Source of the DNA: an uncultured Cohaesibacter sp.
Lineage (GTDB): Bacteria; Pseudomonadota; Alphaproteobacteria; Rhizobiales; Cohaesibacteraceae
Direction of reading: 5' to 3'
Length of the DNA: 64,000 bases
NCBI RefSeq assembly: GCF_963662805.1
Contig: NZ_OY759854.1
Location: 186,001 to 250,000, forward strand
Below are positions 43,618 through 53,165 of this stretch, piece after piece (positions within the stretch are counted from its first letter, which is position 1; each line of letters begins with the position of its first letter). The position numbers were made by a program, and so were the translations under genes. Below the pieces are notes generated by a model. That model ran no database searches, was not told the DNA's origin, and was given only the letters and a program-made list of their open reading frames with translations.

Positions 43618-44466
43618 ATGGACGTCACATATTTGGAGCAATGGATCGGCAAAACCGAGATACGTGAGGAATTGATCGCGGCTTTCCCTTCAAACGCCCT
43701 CGCTGCCACGCTGGACAGGTCCGATCCCGATTACACGACAGGAAGCCCACTGCCACCGCTATGGCATTGGCTTCATTTCTTGCCCGTCTTCAAGCTTGCT
43801 GACGCTGGGTACGATGGCCATGCGGCTCTCGGCGGATTCTTGCCCCCGGTTCCTCTGCCACGTCGGATGTGGGCGGGCAGTCGGCTCACATTCGTCTCTC
43901 CCATGCCGATCGGCTCCCATTTGCGCAAGGTCTCGACCATCAAGTCCGTCAAGGCAAAGTCGGGCCGCTCCGGTCAATTGGTGTTTGTGAATGTGGGTCA
44001 TCAGGTTTTCGAGGGGGATCGTCTGGGGATCGACGAAGAACACGATATCGTCTATCGCGAAGAAGCGACGAAGGGGGCTTCACTTCCAACGCCTGTTGCG
44101 GCACCAACAGAGAGCAATTTTTTTCGCGAGATTGATCCCAATCCCGTCCTGTTGTTCCGTTACTCGGCACTGACCTTCAACGGGCACCGGATCCATTATG
44201 ATCATCCCTTCTGTATTGGCTCGGAGGCCTATCAGGGGCTTGTGGTTCATGGTCCATTGATCGCGACACTGCTGCTTGACTTGTTGCGGCGGGAGCAACC
44301 GGACGTTCGCATCAGCGCGTTTGAATTTCGGGCCATTTCGACCATTTTCGACACGGAGCCATTTTGGTTGCATGGCGAGCCTGCGGCCGATGGAAAGACA
44401 TATCATCTCTGGGCGAGAAGGTCTGATGGAGCGCTGGCGATGGATGCGACAGCGGTTGTCGAATAG
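43618..44466 (+). CDS. MaoC/FAS1-like hot-dog dehydratase
   Basis: 282 residues, resembling the FAS1-like dehydratase or mesaconyl-C4-CoA hydratase group (HTD2-like double hot-dog). The N-terminal half has TGSPLPPLWHWLHFLP and GGFLPPVPLPRRMWAGSRL; the C-terminal half has RYSALTFNGHRIHYDHPF, where Asn-His-x-x-His resembles the hydratase-2 active site, and YQGLVVHGPL. It acts on an acyl-CoA substrate. The ATG at 43618 has AGGAGGGAAGG upstream. It probably forms an operon with the ROK regulator, which is unusual for a CoA-ester enzyme. Confidence 0.82.
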   Translation: MDVTYLEQWIGKTEIREELIAAFPSNALAATLDRSDPDYTTGSPLPPLWHWLHFLPVFKLADAGYDGHAALGGFLPPVPLPRRMWAGSRLTFVSPMPIGSHLRKVSTIKSVKAKSGRSGQLVFVNVGHQVFEGDRLGIDEEHDIVYREEATKGASLPTPVAAPTESNFFREIDPNPVLLFRYSALTFNGHRIHYDHPFCIGSEAYQGLVVHGPLIATLLLDLLRREQPDVRISAFEFRAISTIFDTEPFWLHGEPAADGKTYHLWARRSDGALAMDATAVVE

Positions 44467-44616
44467 TGGAAACACCCAATCTCTTTTCAACATTCGGTTT
44501 TCGCGACCTGGGTTTTCAAGTGAGGTCAAACTCGCTTGTCTGGTCGACTTCCATATGGCAATACAAGCGTACCTCAGTATGTCAGTGGTGATGATGGTTA
44601 AGGGTGGAGGCAGAGC

Positions 44617-45756
44617 ATGTCGGTCAATTTCAGGAGCGGAATGAAGCTTTACGACAATGATTGGTTCATGCGGTACAACTGGAGTGTTGAGCAGCTGACA
44701 GACTATCTGGCAGCGCACAATATCACCTATGTCATTGCACAAAGCCGTTTCTTGCCGATGGATAATTCGGCAGTGCAGAGCGCCATTTCTGAGGATGATC
44801 GACGCCGATATGAGGCGCTGGACGATGTCGTGTTGAGACAGATGCTGAGGGATCGTGACATCGCCTATATCGCGGTGCAGAATATCTGTTTTGATCCTTC
44901 CTATGCAGCGGAGCATCCCGAAGCTCTTCCCATCGACCAGCACGGCGAGCGCATGGAACAGACGGACTGGTATGTGGGCGTGCCACCCATCAGGCAGGAC
45001 AATATTCGTCAGAAAGGCCAGAAACTGAAAGAGGCTGTTGATGCGTTGGATCCGGATGGCGTTCATCTCGGCTTCATCCGCTGGCCGGGTTTCTGGGAGA
45101 CATGGCTTCCCGGGGACCAAAGGGGTGATAAACCGGAATATTGCTTTGCTCCTCAGACAATTGAGGATTTCAATCGATTTGCCGGACTGTCACTTGATCC
45201 CGGGCTCGGACATCGCAATGCCCCGGATCTCATGCAGCGCTATCGTGCAGAGTGGACCCGTTACAAGTGCGAAGCTACAAGGGCGGCGATTGCCGAATTG
45301 CGTGGGTGTTTCGAGGTGGGGAAGGACCCGTTGACGGTTTCCATCAACACCGTGCCTCTGTTTGCGGATGAGTTCGACGGTGCAGTGACGGAAGTGTATG
45401 GGCAGGACTGGGAAATGCTCAAGGATGTGGTGGATGTGTTCGAAGTAATGGCCTATCACCAGATCTGCAAACGCGATGCCCGCTGGCCAGCCGAGATCGC
45501 TGAACATATCAAACAGAGAAGCGGCCAGCGTGCCATTTGCACCGTTCAGGCAAGCGCGCTCTATCTTGATGGCATGCATCAGGAGCAGAAGCGAAGTCCG
45601 ACGCTTGACGCTCACGAGTTTTCCCGGATGCTGGATGCTCTTGAGTCCACTGATGTCGATGGGCTTTGCATCTTCACCCTGACGGAGCTGATGGATCGGG
45701 CGCAAACGAAAGACGGCCAGATGATGCTTGACCGTCTTTCGCGTTTTCGGCTCTAG
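44617..45756 (+). CDS. Uncharacterised protein, possibly TIM-barrel glycosidase-like
   Basis: 379 residues, no signal peptide. I do not recognise a named family with confidence. Alternating hydrophobic strands and segments such as NITYVIAQSRF, DRDIAYIAVQNI, DGVHLGFIRWPGFWETW, LTVSINTVPLF, VFEVMAYHQICK and TDVDGLCIFTLTELM suggest a (beta/alpha)8 barrel with acidic residues at strand ends, as in glycosyl hydrolases or sugar isomerases. It converges on the ABC operon at 45767 with only 10 bases between, and starts with GGAGG upstream of the ATG at 44617; ATG 44641 with AGGAG is an alternative. Confidence 0.55.
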   Translation: MSVNFRSGMKLYDNDWFMRYNWSVEQLTDYLAAHNITYVIAQSRFLPMDNSAVQSAISEDDRRRYEALDDVVLRQMLRDRDIAYIAVQNICFDPSYAAEHPEALPIDQHGERMEQTDWYVGVPPIRQDNIRQKGQKLKEAVDALDPDGVHLGFIRWPGFWETWLPGDQRGDKPEYCFAPQTIEDFNRFAGLSLDPGLGHRNAPDLMQRYRAEWTRYKCEATRAAIAELRGCFEVGKDPLTVSINTVPLFADEFDGAVTEVYGQDWEMLKDVVDVFEVMAYHQICKRDARWPAEIAEHIKQRSGQRAICTVQASALYLDGMHQEQKRSPTLDAHEFSRMLDALESTDVDGLCIFTLTELMDRAQTKDGQMMLDRLSRFRL

Positions 45757-45766
45757 GAGATATAGT

Positions 45767-47287
45767 CTACGCTGAACGCGCCTGAGCTGCTGCACCAGCG
45801 GAATAGCTCATGGCTGCAAGAAGGGATGCCGGCGTGAACTCAGAGCTGGGTTTGGAGGGCTGTAGCATGCCTTCCGAAATGACCGAGATCCGGTCCGATA
45901 GTCCGATAATTTCTTCGAGTTCGTCCGAGATCAAAAGAATTGCGGTTCCCTGAGACGCGGCAAGGCGAAGCAACTCATGCAATTCTCCCTTAGCCCCGAC
46001 GTCTACACCAGCGGTCGGCTGGTCCAGTATGAGAACCTTCGGGTTTGGTGCCAGGGCTCTGGCGACCAGCACTTTCTGGGCGTTGCCTCCACTGAGTTTA
46101 TTCACTCTTTTCAAGGGATCCGGCGGACGAATGCCAAACTCCCTGATGAACTTGTTCGCCATGGCCCGGCGGCCGCCGAGAGAGACGAAATTGGCAAATG
46201 TGGTCAGGGATTTGAGAGCCGTTACCGCTATATTGGCTTCAATGCTGGCGTTGGGTGCGAGCCCGCTGATCTTTCGGTCTTCAGGGACCATCACGAGACC
46301 ACAGTCCGCGGACTTCTGTGGTGAGCGCCTTGTGATATCCAGACCACCGACAATGACCTGTCCCCGGCTTTCCAGATCGCCGATCAATGCGCGGGCAAGC
46401 CGGGTCCGGCCTGAGCCGATCAGGCCGGCAAGACCGAGCACCTCGCCAGCGCGAATGGACAGGGACGTGGGTGCCTGACCAGGGAAGGCGAGATCCTTGA
46501 CCTCGAGGACGATAGTCTCGCCGACCTGATGCCGGGTGACGGAGCGGAGCTCACCATCTCCCTCCTTTTTGTCGACGAGCAGTGCAGACAGGGCTTCTAC
46601 CGTATAGTCAGAGGACGGGCGGCTTTCGATCACATTGCCGTCCCGCAACACGGTGACGCGGTCGGAGACTTCGATGACTTCGTCGAGGAAATGACTGATA
46701 TAGACAATGCCGACTCCCCGGTCCTTTGCCATGTTGCGCATAACATTGAACAGATGCTTGCGTTCGTTGGGAGCCAGACGCGCAGTTGGTTCATCCATGA
46801 CCAGCACGCGGACGTTGCGCGAACAAGCCCTCACAATTTCGGTTAATTGTTGGCTGGCAACGCCCAGTTTCTTGATCGGCATGTTCATCGGCAGATCAAT
46901 GGCCAGCTCCTTTGCTTCCCGCGCCGATCTGCGATCGATTTCTGCATGGTCGACGGTGCCGGGCAACGCGCCTTCCGGCTCGCGCCCAAGGGCGATATTT
47001 TGCGCCACCGTCATTTCCGGAACGAGAGAAAAATCCTGATAAATCATGGCGATGCCTTGATCAATGGCCTCGCCCGGACTGTGTACTGAGAGGGGTTTGC
47101 CTTCGATTTCGATCCCACCGGAATAATCTGCAAAATTTCCACCCAGAACTTTCATCAGAGTGCTCTTGCCAGCCCCGTTGTGGCCGACAAGAGCGTGGAT
47201 TTCGCCATGCTGCACGTTGAAGTTCACCCCATGCAGAATTTCAATGGGACCGAAGCTTTTTCGGATGTCTTTCATGTCGAGCAGCAT
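45767..47287 (-). CDS. ABC sugar transporter ATP-binding protein (RbsA type)
   Basis: 506 residues with two nucleotide-binding domains. Walker A is GHNGAGKST (His instead of the usual Glu), Walker B MDEPTARL; domain 2 has KLSGGNAQKVLVARAL and LDQPTAGVDVG, where Gln replaces the catalytic Glu. These changes in the second half are typical of the catalytically weak site of this class, but the DQPT form is uncommon. AAGGAGAA precedes the ATG. Last gene of the ROK-permease-binding protein-ATPase operon, an unusual order. Confidence 0.93.
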   Translation of the reverse strand: MLLDMKDIRKSFGPIEILHGVNFNVQHGEIHALVGHNGAGKSTLMKVLGGNFADYSGGIEIEGKPLSVHSPGEAIDQGIAMIYQDFSLVPEMTVAQNIALGREPEGALPGTVDHAEIDRRSAREAKELAIDLPMNMPIKKLGVASQQLTEIVRACSRNVRVLVMDEPTARLAPNERKHLFNVMRNMAKDRGVGIVYISHFLDEVIEVSDRVTVLRDGNVIESRPSSDYTVEALSALLVDKKEGDGELRSVTRHQVGETIVLEVKDLAFPGQAPTSLSIRAGEVLGLAGLIGSGRTRLARALIGDLESRGQVIVGGLDITRRSPQKSADCGLVMVPEDRKISGLAPNASIEANIAVTALKSLTTFANFVSLGGRRAMANKFIREFGIRPPDPLKRVNKLSGGNAQKVLVARALAPNPKVLILDQPTAGVDVGAKGELHELLRLAASQGTAILLISDELEEIIGLSDRISVISEGMLQPSKPSSEFTPASLLAAMSYSAGAAAQARSA

Positions 47288-47299
47288 GGCTCTTCTCCT

Positions 47300-48253
47300 T
47301 TAGCCGCCCCAAGCCGGCGGGTAATCTTCAACGTTGCTTTTGTCGATGATCGGCAGTTCGAGATAGTGGTTCGGAGCCGGGATTTCGCTGGCTTTGCCTT
47401 CAAAATACTTGATGGCATCTTCAATGGCGACGCGGCCCTGAGGAGACGGATCCTGATCAACAGTGCCATAGGCATAGCCGTCCTGAATCGCCTTGCGGAC
47501 GTCTGCCGGATAGTCTCCGATGATGAAAGTCACGTCCGAGCGATCATTCTTGCCTGCAAAAATTGCACCGGTGACGCTTTCAGGACCCTGACCAACGATT
47601 GCGTCGAGTTGGCCCTTCGGATAGCGGCTCAGGAAGTCCTGCGTGATGGCGAGGGCTTTTGCGTTGTCCCAGTCTGCCGCCTGTTTGGACACAATCTTGA
47701 CGTCAGGATATTTGGATAGGGTGTCCATCAGGCCAGCTTCGCGGGCCAACTGGGCTGAGGTGCCCAATTTGCCCACGATGTAGGCCACTTTGGCTTTTTC
47801 ACCAACGGCCTGAACCAGAAGCACACCCTGTTTCTGACCGAACACGAAGTCATCGACACCAACATAGGTCAGAATATCTGCACCTGAGTCCGTGTCCGCC
47901 TTGGTATTGACCGCCATGACCGGGATGCCAGCCTGATTTGCCTGTTTGACAACAGGGACTATCCCCTTGGGATCGCTCGGCGCAATCATGATCATGTCGA
48001 CCTGCTGTGCGATGAATTGCTGCACGATTGAAATCTGGGTCGACAGATCGCCGTTGCCGCTCTGGATGTCGAGGGCGATGTCATTGTCGGCAGCGGTTTT
48101 TTCGGCCGTGCTGATCAGATTGGAATAAAAGGGAACGGAAGTGTTCCAGATCATGAAGCCTATGCGCTTCTGTTGCGCATAGGCACTGCTTGCCATCGTG
48201 GCAAGGCCCAATGCCATGCCCACAATGGAGAGTTTCTTCAGTAGATGTTTCAT
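47300..48253 (-). CDS. ABC sugar transporter periplasmic binding protein
   Basis: 317 residues; Sec signal peptide ending near SSAYA. Binding segments are VDMIMIAPSDPKGIVPVV, IPVMAVNTKADTDS and DAIVGQGPESVTGAIF. The end (EIPAPNHYLELPIIDKSNVEDY) is standard for ribose/rhamnose-type binding proteins. The ATG has AAGGAGGAAA upstream. Between the permease and ATPase genes. Confidence 0.94.
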   Translation of the reverse strand: MKHLLKKLSIVGMALGLATMASSAYAQQKRIGFMIWNTSVPFYSNLISTAEKTAADNDIALDIQSGNGDLSTQISIVQQFIAQQVDMIMIAPSDPKGIVPVVKQANQAGIPVMAVNTKADTDSGADILTYVGVDDFVFGQKQGVLLVQAVGEKAKVAYIVGKLGTSAQLAREAGLMDTLSKYPDVKIVSKQAADWDNAKALAITQDFLSRYPKGQLDAIVGQGPESVTGAIFAGKNDRSDVTFIIGDYPADVRKAIQDGYAYGTVDQDPSPQGRVAIEDAIKYFEGKASEIPAPNHYLELPIIDKSNVEDYPPAWGG

Positions 48254-48275
48254 AGATTTCCTCCTTCTCGATGAA

Positions 48276-49262
48276 TCAGCGCATTTCGCTTCTGCGCCGC
48301 TGATAACTGTCGATGCCTACCGCGAACAAAATGACAGTGCCGGTTACGGCAGGCTGCCAGAAAGGTGAGACACCAAGCAAATTCAAGGCATTGGCTATGA
48401 CGCCAAGCAACAGGGTTCCAAGAACGGCTCCTCCCACATTCCCAACTCCACCCGATAGCGGAATGCCGCCGACAACAACCGCAGCAATGGCGGTCAGCGG
48501 CCAGTCGGCCGCGCTCGCCGGCTGGCCAATGTTGGTCTGTCCCAGCAGAACAACCCCTGCGATGGCTGCAAAAAGGCCACCAAGTCCGTAGGTGATGATC
48601 GTCACACGATCAACGTTTATACCAGCGAGGCGAGCTGCGGCGCGGTTGCCGCCGACGATGTAGATGTAGTGGCCAAAGCGGGTATATTTCAGCATGATCC
48701 ATGTTGAGATCGCGACGATTGCAAACAGGATGGTCGGAACGGGAATAGGTCCTATGCGCCCAAGTCCGAGAAAGGTGAAATAGTCGGGCATACCGTAGAC
48801 CGGCTGGGCGGCGGTGCCGACAAACATGATCCCGGTTATCAGGACCTGGGTGGCCAGCGTGGTGACAAATGGACTCATGCCGATTTTGGCAATAAAGAAT
48901 CCGTTAAAGACGCCGACAAACAATCCGAGCAGCAGCGCGGTGACGATGCCCAGAGGCAGGGAAATGTTGGCAATGATCGCGGCGGCAACGACCGAGGAGA
49001 CGGCTCCTACTGCGCCGACGGACAAGTCAAATCCGCCGAGTAAAATCATCAGCAGCATGCCGCAGGCGACGATGCCGATGATCGAATTCCTTTGCAGCAC
49101 GTTGGAGATGTTTGCCCATGTTGCGAAATTCGGAATGGTCAGGCAAAAGACGGCAAGAATGATGACGAAGATGCCCAGAAGGGCGTAGTTCGTCCATTGG
49201 ATGTCCTTAGAGAACAAAGTCCTCTTGGTGTCAGGAACTGCTGTATTTGTCGCTTGAGTCAT
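48276..49262 (-). CDS. ABC sugar transporter permease (RbsC type)
   Basis: 328 residues, 8-10 helices. Signatures are LLGGFDLSVGAVGAVSSVV, IGMSPFVTTLATQVLITG and VVGGIPLSGGVGNVGGAVLG. The ATG at 49262 shares one base with the stop of the ROK regulator (TAATG), so it is translated right after it. Confidence 0.95.
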   Translation of the reverse strand: MTQATNTAVPDTKRTLFSKDIQWTNYALLGIFVIILAVFCLTIPNFATWANISNVLQRNSIIGIVACGMLLMILLGGFDLSVGAVGAVSSVVAAAIIANISLPLGIVTALLLGLFVGVFNGFFIAKIGMSPFVTTLATQVLITGIMFVGTAAQPVYGMPDYFTFLGLGRIGPIPVPTILFAIVAISTWIMLKYTRFGHYIYIVGGNRAAARLAGINVDRVTIITYGLGGLFAAIAGVVLLGQTNIGQPASAADWPLTAIAAVVVGGIPLSGGVGNVGGAVLGTLLLGVIANALNLLGVSPFWQPAVTGTVILFAVGIDSYQRRRSEMR

Positions 49263-50467
49263 TACTGGCTACCTATTTCTTGACTTGCTTGTCGTGCATT
49301 GCTGCTTGCCATCGCTTCAATTGCTTTTTCGTGAGCGAATAGGGCCGCGCCATAAAGCTCTGCGCGTTCTCCCAATGCGCCGGGACGCACCACGACGGAC
49401 TCGATGGCCCGTGCAAGGGATGTCCTTGCCATGGCATCCGTGATTGCCGTAATCAGCATGTCACCGGCACGCATCAGTTCACCGCCAACCAAAACGACTT
49501 CCGGGTTGAAATAATTGCAAAGGGCGCCGACCTGTCGCCCTGCCATTGCGCCTGCATCCATGACGACACGGCGCGCGACAGGGTCGCCTGCTTGTGCTTT
49601 CTCGAGCATTTCGGAAGGTGAGATATCCTTGTGGGTGCCGGAAAGGGACTGGGCGAGGGCAAGCACCGAAATCTGTGCTTCGAGACATCCGCGGCTTCCG
49701 CATCTGCATAAGGGGCCATGTTCATCGGTCACAACATGGCCGAGTTCGCCGGCGATTCCACCCGATCCTCTGAAGACCTTGCCATTGATTGCAATTCCCA
49801 GACCGACCCCTACTGACAAGAGTACATAGAGCGCGACTTGCGCATTGGTTGCGCCGCCCATGGTGGATTCTGCGAGGATGCCAAGGTTGGCGTCGTTGTC
49901 CATGTAGACCGGGAGATCGAGAAGGCGCGACATTTTCCCGGGTACGTCGGTGCCAGTCCATGTTGCCAGAATGGAACCGGCGTGGATGTGGCCCGTTGCC
50001 GACTCTACAGGCCCCGGGACGCCAATGCCTACGGCTTCGACTTCCGACTTGTTGATGCTCAGTCTCGCCAGCAGCATCTCTACCTGAGCTGCGGCGAAGA
50101 CGAAGGCCTCATCCGCAGGAATGTCGACGCTGAAATCGCTGCTTTCCACATCCAGCAGCTTGTAGCGCATGTCGAAGATGCCGACCTTGAGACTGAGGCG
50201 ACCAAAGTCGATGGCGATGAGATATTTGAAGGACTGCTTGAGAACGATCAGCGTGCCAGGGCGACCTGCGCCTCGGGTTGCAGGCGTTGCCGCTTCTTCG
50301 ACAGTTTCGACAATGCCCTCAGATACGAGCTGCTGAATGATCATTGATGCGGTGGAGCGCGAAAAACCGGTTTCGCGAGCCAGTTTGGCACGCGACTGCG
50401 GGCCCTGCTTTTCAAGGGCTGCGATGATGCGGGCGCGGGCACGACCGGTGGTCTCTTGCTTATCCAT
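49262..50467 (-). CDS. ROK family transcriptional regulator
   Basis: 401 residues. The winged helix (RARIIAALEKQGPQSRAKLA, FSRSTASMIIQQL) is followed by the ROK domain with AVGIGVPGPVESATGHI and the zinc motif GHVVTDEHGPLCRCGSRGCLE. The ATG at 50467 is behind GGAGGAAA. It heads the leftward ABC operon and is divergent from the amidohydrolase at 50548, so it likely represses both from the 80-base gap. A TTGACA lies at 50513-50508 on the leftward strand with only a weak -10. Confidence 0.92.
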   Translation of the reverse strand: MDKQETTGRARARIIAALEKQGPQSRAKLARETGFSRSTASMIIQQLVSEGIVETVEEAATPATRGAGRPGTLIVLKQSFKYLIAIDFGRLSLKVGIFDMRYKLLDVESSDFSVDIPADEAFVFAAAQVEMLLARLSINKSEVEAVGIGVPGPVESATGHIHAGSILATWTGTDVPGKMSRLLDLPVYMDNDANLGILAESTMGGATNAQVALYVLLSVGVGLGIAINGKVFRGSGGIAGELGHVVTDEHGPLCRCGSRGCLEAQISVLALAQSLSGTHKDISPSEMLEKAQAGDPVARRVVMDAGAMAGRQVGALCNYFNPEVVLVGGELMRAGDMLITAITDAMARTSLARAIESVVVRPGALGERAELYGAALFAHEKAIEAMASSNARQASQEIGSQ

Positions 50468-50547
50468 GATTTCCTCCACTGGTATGAATGGCACTGAAAT
50501 GATATTATGTCAATAATGGCGCAATAGTCTAAGGAATTAATTCGAAA

Positions 50548-51786
50548 ATGAACAAATTATTGATCACCGCAAAATATGTGCTGACAGGCAGAAATCTGCA
50601 GCCCCTCGAGAAAGGGGCGGTTGTTATCAAAGGTGGACAGATTGAAAAAATCGGCCACGCCGAACAAATTCTGGCTCAGGAGCGGGACGAGGGCTGTGAG
50701 ACGTTGGCGTTTGGTGATGCCACGCTTATGCCCGGACTTATCGACGCACATATGCATACTTTCGGCCTGCCATCGGACGATCTTGGCGGCCTGTTCACGG
50801 CGCGTGAGGTTCCGAGAGTGCTAAGGGCCGCAGGGGAGTTGTCCGAGATGCTTGCTGCCGGGTATACGGCAGCCCGATGTCTTGGCTCGTCGATTGGGCC
50901 AGACCTGTCGAGAGCGATCGATTCTGGCCAAATCAGGGGGCCGCGACTCATCGCAGCGGGCGAATTTATCTCGACCTCGCAAGGAACGTGGGGCGGAATT
51001 CCCCACGACCAGTTGCCCGCAGAGCGTCCCTGCGCCCTTGCTGATGGTCCCGATGAAATGCGCCAGCGTGTCAATGACAGGATTCGGGAGGGGGCGCACT
51101 TCATTAAACTTGGTCTTTCGAAGGGCCAGCCTGATGACGTTAACAAGGCGTGGGGCGACGATCCTTACGGACAAGTGCTGAGCATGTCGGACGAGGAAGT
51201 TTCCGCTGCGGTGGACGAAGCCCATAGCCATGGGTTGAAGGTCACGGTTCATGCCATCGGTGAGGAAGCTGTTGCGCAAGCCGTGCGTTGCAACGTCGAC
51301 ATGATCGAGCATGGTTATGCCATTACCGAACAAACTCGGCAGGAAATTGTCGACCGTGGCATTCCTGTCGTCACTACCCTGTCCCAGATCTACTATCATC
51401 GAGCCGCCTACGAGGAATTTGCCTATTCAGAGGCGGATCGAGTGTCTTTTGATCGTCATTGGGATGCGATGCACGAAGGCCTTGTTGCTGGCCTGGAGGC
51501 TGGGATGAAATTCGTTCTGGGAACAGATCTTATTGGCAGGCCAACTCATCCGCTCGCTGCTGCTGCGAAGGAGTTTGAACTTGTTGTTGCGGCCGGGATG
51601 CCTGTGTTGCAGGCATTGAAGGCGGGAACTGTCCTTGCTGCCGATCTGCTCGGAATTGGCGGTGAAACGGGGTCTTTGTCGCATGGCATGGCGGCGGATA
51701 TTGTTGTGGTGCCAGATAATCCCCTTGATGATATTTCAGTTCTTCAGAAGCCAATCCATGTTTTCAAACAGGGAGCCAGTGTCTAA
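50548..51786 (+). CDS. Amidohydrolase-superfamily enzyme (imidazolonepropionase/prolidase-like)
   Basis: 412 residues. Metal site: DAHMHT (His68, His70), Lys in GAHFIKLGLSKG (probable carbamylated bridge), His in LKVTVHAIGEE, His in DMIEHGYAI and Asp in VLGTDLIG, all in the usual order of a binuclear hydrolase. It hydrolyses an amide, lactam or related bond in the cytoplasm. AAGGA lies 12 bases before the ATG. Divergent from the ROK-ABC operon; the imported compound may be its substrate. Confidence 0.88.
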   Translation: MNKLLITAKYVLTGRNLQPLEKGAVVIKGGQIEKIGHAEQILAQERDEGCETLAFGDATLMPGLIDAHMHTFGLPSDDLGGLFTAREVPRVLRAAGELSEMLAAGYTAARCLGSSIGPDLSRAIDSGQIRGPRLIAAGEFISTSQGTWGGIPHDQLPAERPCALADGPDEMRQRVNDRIREGAHFIKLGLSKGQPDDVNKAWGDDPYGQVLSMSDEEVSAAVDEAHSHGLKVTVHAIGEEAVAQAVRCNVDMIEHGYAITEQTRQEIVDRGIPVVTTLSQIYYHRAAYEEFAYSEADRVSFDRHWDAMHEGLVAGLEAGMKFVLGTDLIGRPTHPLAAAAKEFELVVAAGMPVLQALKAGTVLAADLLGIGGETGSLSHGMAADIVVVPDNPLDDISVLQKPIHVFKQGASV

Positions 51787-51861
51787 CTCCGTTAAGTTGA
51801 AGGAGCATCGTTTCGCGGTTGTTGCTCAGGTGTGGGGAGCGCTGATTGACTTGGGACAGGT

Positions 51862-53070
51862 CTAGGCTTGCTGTTTTTCGCTAATTTTGTGGACCACGAT
51901 CATTATGATCAAAGCAACAATACAGGTTACCGCGCTCAGGCCGAAAAGTGAGGGAAATCCTGTCTTGGCGACAAGAGCTCCACCAATGGGGCCCGTTACG
52001 CCAAGGCCGATATCGATAAAGGCCACATAGCCGCCCATTGCCGAACCTCGGCTTTGCGGAGGAATTGTCTTGACCATTTCGACACCGAGAGCAGGGAAGG
52101 TGAGGGAATAGCCAATTCCTGCAAGGACTGCTCCTGCGAGAACCATCGTGGGAGAGTTTGCGAATCCCACCAGCCCGAAACCTGCGAATTCGAGTGGGAG
52201 GGTGAAAATGGCAATTTTGAATCCTCCGACTTTGTCGGGCAGGCTGCCAAACAGAACCCGCGTCAGGATATAAACCAGGCTGAAAATCGCAATGCAGGTA
52301 GCAGCACCCTCCCAGCCTCTCGACTGGTAGAACAGGGCAAGAAAGGAGATCATTGCCCCGTAACCAATGGTGCTGAGGCCGAGTGCCATGCCATAGGGCC
52401 AGATCAACCCGACAATTTGCAGAAATGACTTTCTTTTTGCATGTGGATTGACCGTGTGTTTCACGAAGACTGACAAGATCGCGACTAGGAAGGCGGCAAC
52501 GAGGGAAACAACCCCAATACCCATCAGGCCAAAAGCGGCATAGGCCGCTTCTCCTGCCGGTACGCCCGCCGCGATGCCAACAAACAGTGCGATGCCGACC
52601 CAGACCATGGCAAGCCCGGCCCGTTTGGGACCAACCGCAGCAATCGATGCCGCGAGGCATCCTGCCATGACAAGGCTTTCTGCCAGCCCGAGAACCAGAC
52701 GACCGACCAAGATCAAGGCAAGGCTTTCACTTGGAGAAAAAAACATTAGGGAAGCGGAAAGGGTCAAACAAGACGATAGAGCTAGGGCTCCGAATCCGAA
52801 GAAAATTGACCGCCGGGCTCCGGTTCCATCCGTGATGTTCCCGGCGATGCCGCGGGTGAGTACCGTTGCTATCGACTGCAGGCCGATTGTCCATCCAACG
52901 ATACTTGCGCCAAAGCCCAATGAGTTATGGACGTGTGAGGGAAGGGCACCAAATGCCAAGCCCACTGGCAGGTAGCACAGAATGACAATAAGGCAAAAGG
53001 GAAGCAGCAGGAAAACGACGTGCCCTTCCTTAGCCGGCTCGGGAGTTTCGGGTTGCATTCCGGGACGCAT
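51862..53070 (-). CDS. MFS transporter
   Basis: 402-residue major facilitator protein with twelve helices. The loop between helices 2 and 3 carries AGNITDGTGARRSIFFGFG, the MFS D-x-x-G-R-R-type motif, and a charged central loop near residues 195-205 reads KHTVNPHAKRKS. It belongs to the general 12-helix sugar/drug family; the substrate is unknown. The start at 53070 (alternative ATG 53058) has no strong ribosome-binding site. A long palindrome 65 bases upstream may be its operator. Confidence 0.88.
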   Translation of the reverse strand: MRPGMQPETPEPAKEGHVVFLLLPFCLIVILCYLPVGLAFGALPSHVHNSLGFGASIVGWTIGLQSIATVLTRGIAGNITDGTGARRSIFFGFGALALSSCLTLSASLMFFSPSESLALILVGRLVLGLAESLVMAGCLAASIAAVGPKRAGLAMVWVGIALFVGIAAGVPAGEAAYAAFGLMGIGVVSLVAAFLVAILSVFVKHTVNPHAKRKSFLQIVGLIWPYGMALGLSTIGYGAMISFLALFYQSRGWEGAATCIAIFSLVYILTRVLFGSLPDKVGGFKIAIFTLPLEFAGFGLVGFANSPTMVLAGAVLAGIGYSLTFPALGVEMVKTIPPQSRGSAMGGYVAFIDIGLGVTGPIGGALVAKTGFPSLFGLSAVTCIVALIIMIVVHKISEKQQA

Positions 53071-53134
53071 CCAAATGTTTCTTCAGCGAAATTTACGGGA
53101 GAAAAGAGATGACTCAGGGCTGAAGGATGTCTGT

Positions 53135-53165
53135 AAATTATGGAACTTATCAAGTTCCATAATTT
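53135..53165. promoter_or_regulatory. Long perfect palindrome upstream of the MFS gene
   Basis: AAATTATGGAACTT and AAGTTCCATAATTT are perfect 14-base arms around a three-base centre. It lies 65 bases upstream of the MFS start and about 350 before the racemase-family gene. It may be an operator; a terminator is less likely as no gene ends here. Confidence 0.5.

Noticed and set aside
44080..45120. 346-codon open frame on the minus strand
   Set aside because: Shadow of the dehydratase gene and of the gene at 44617; no family features.
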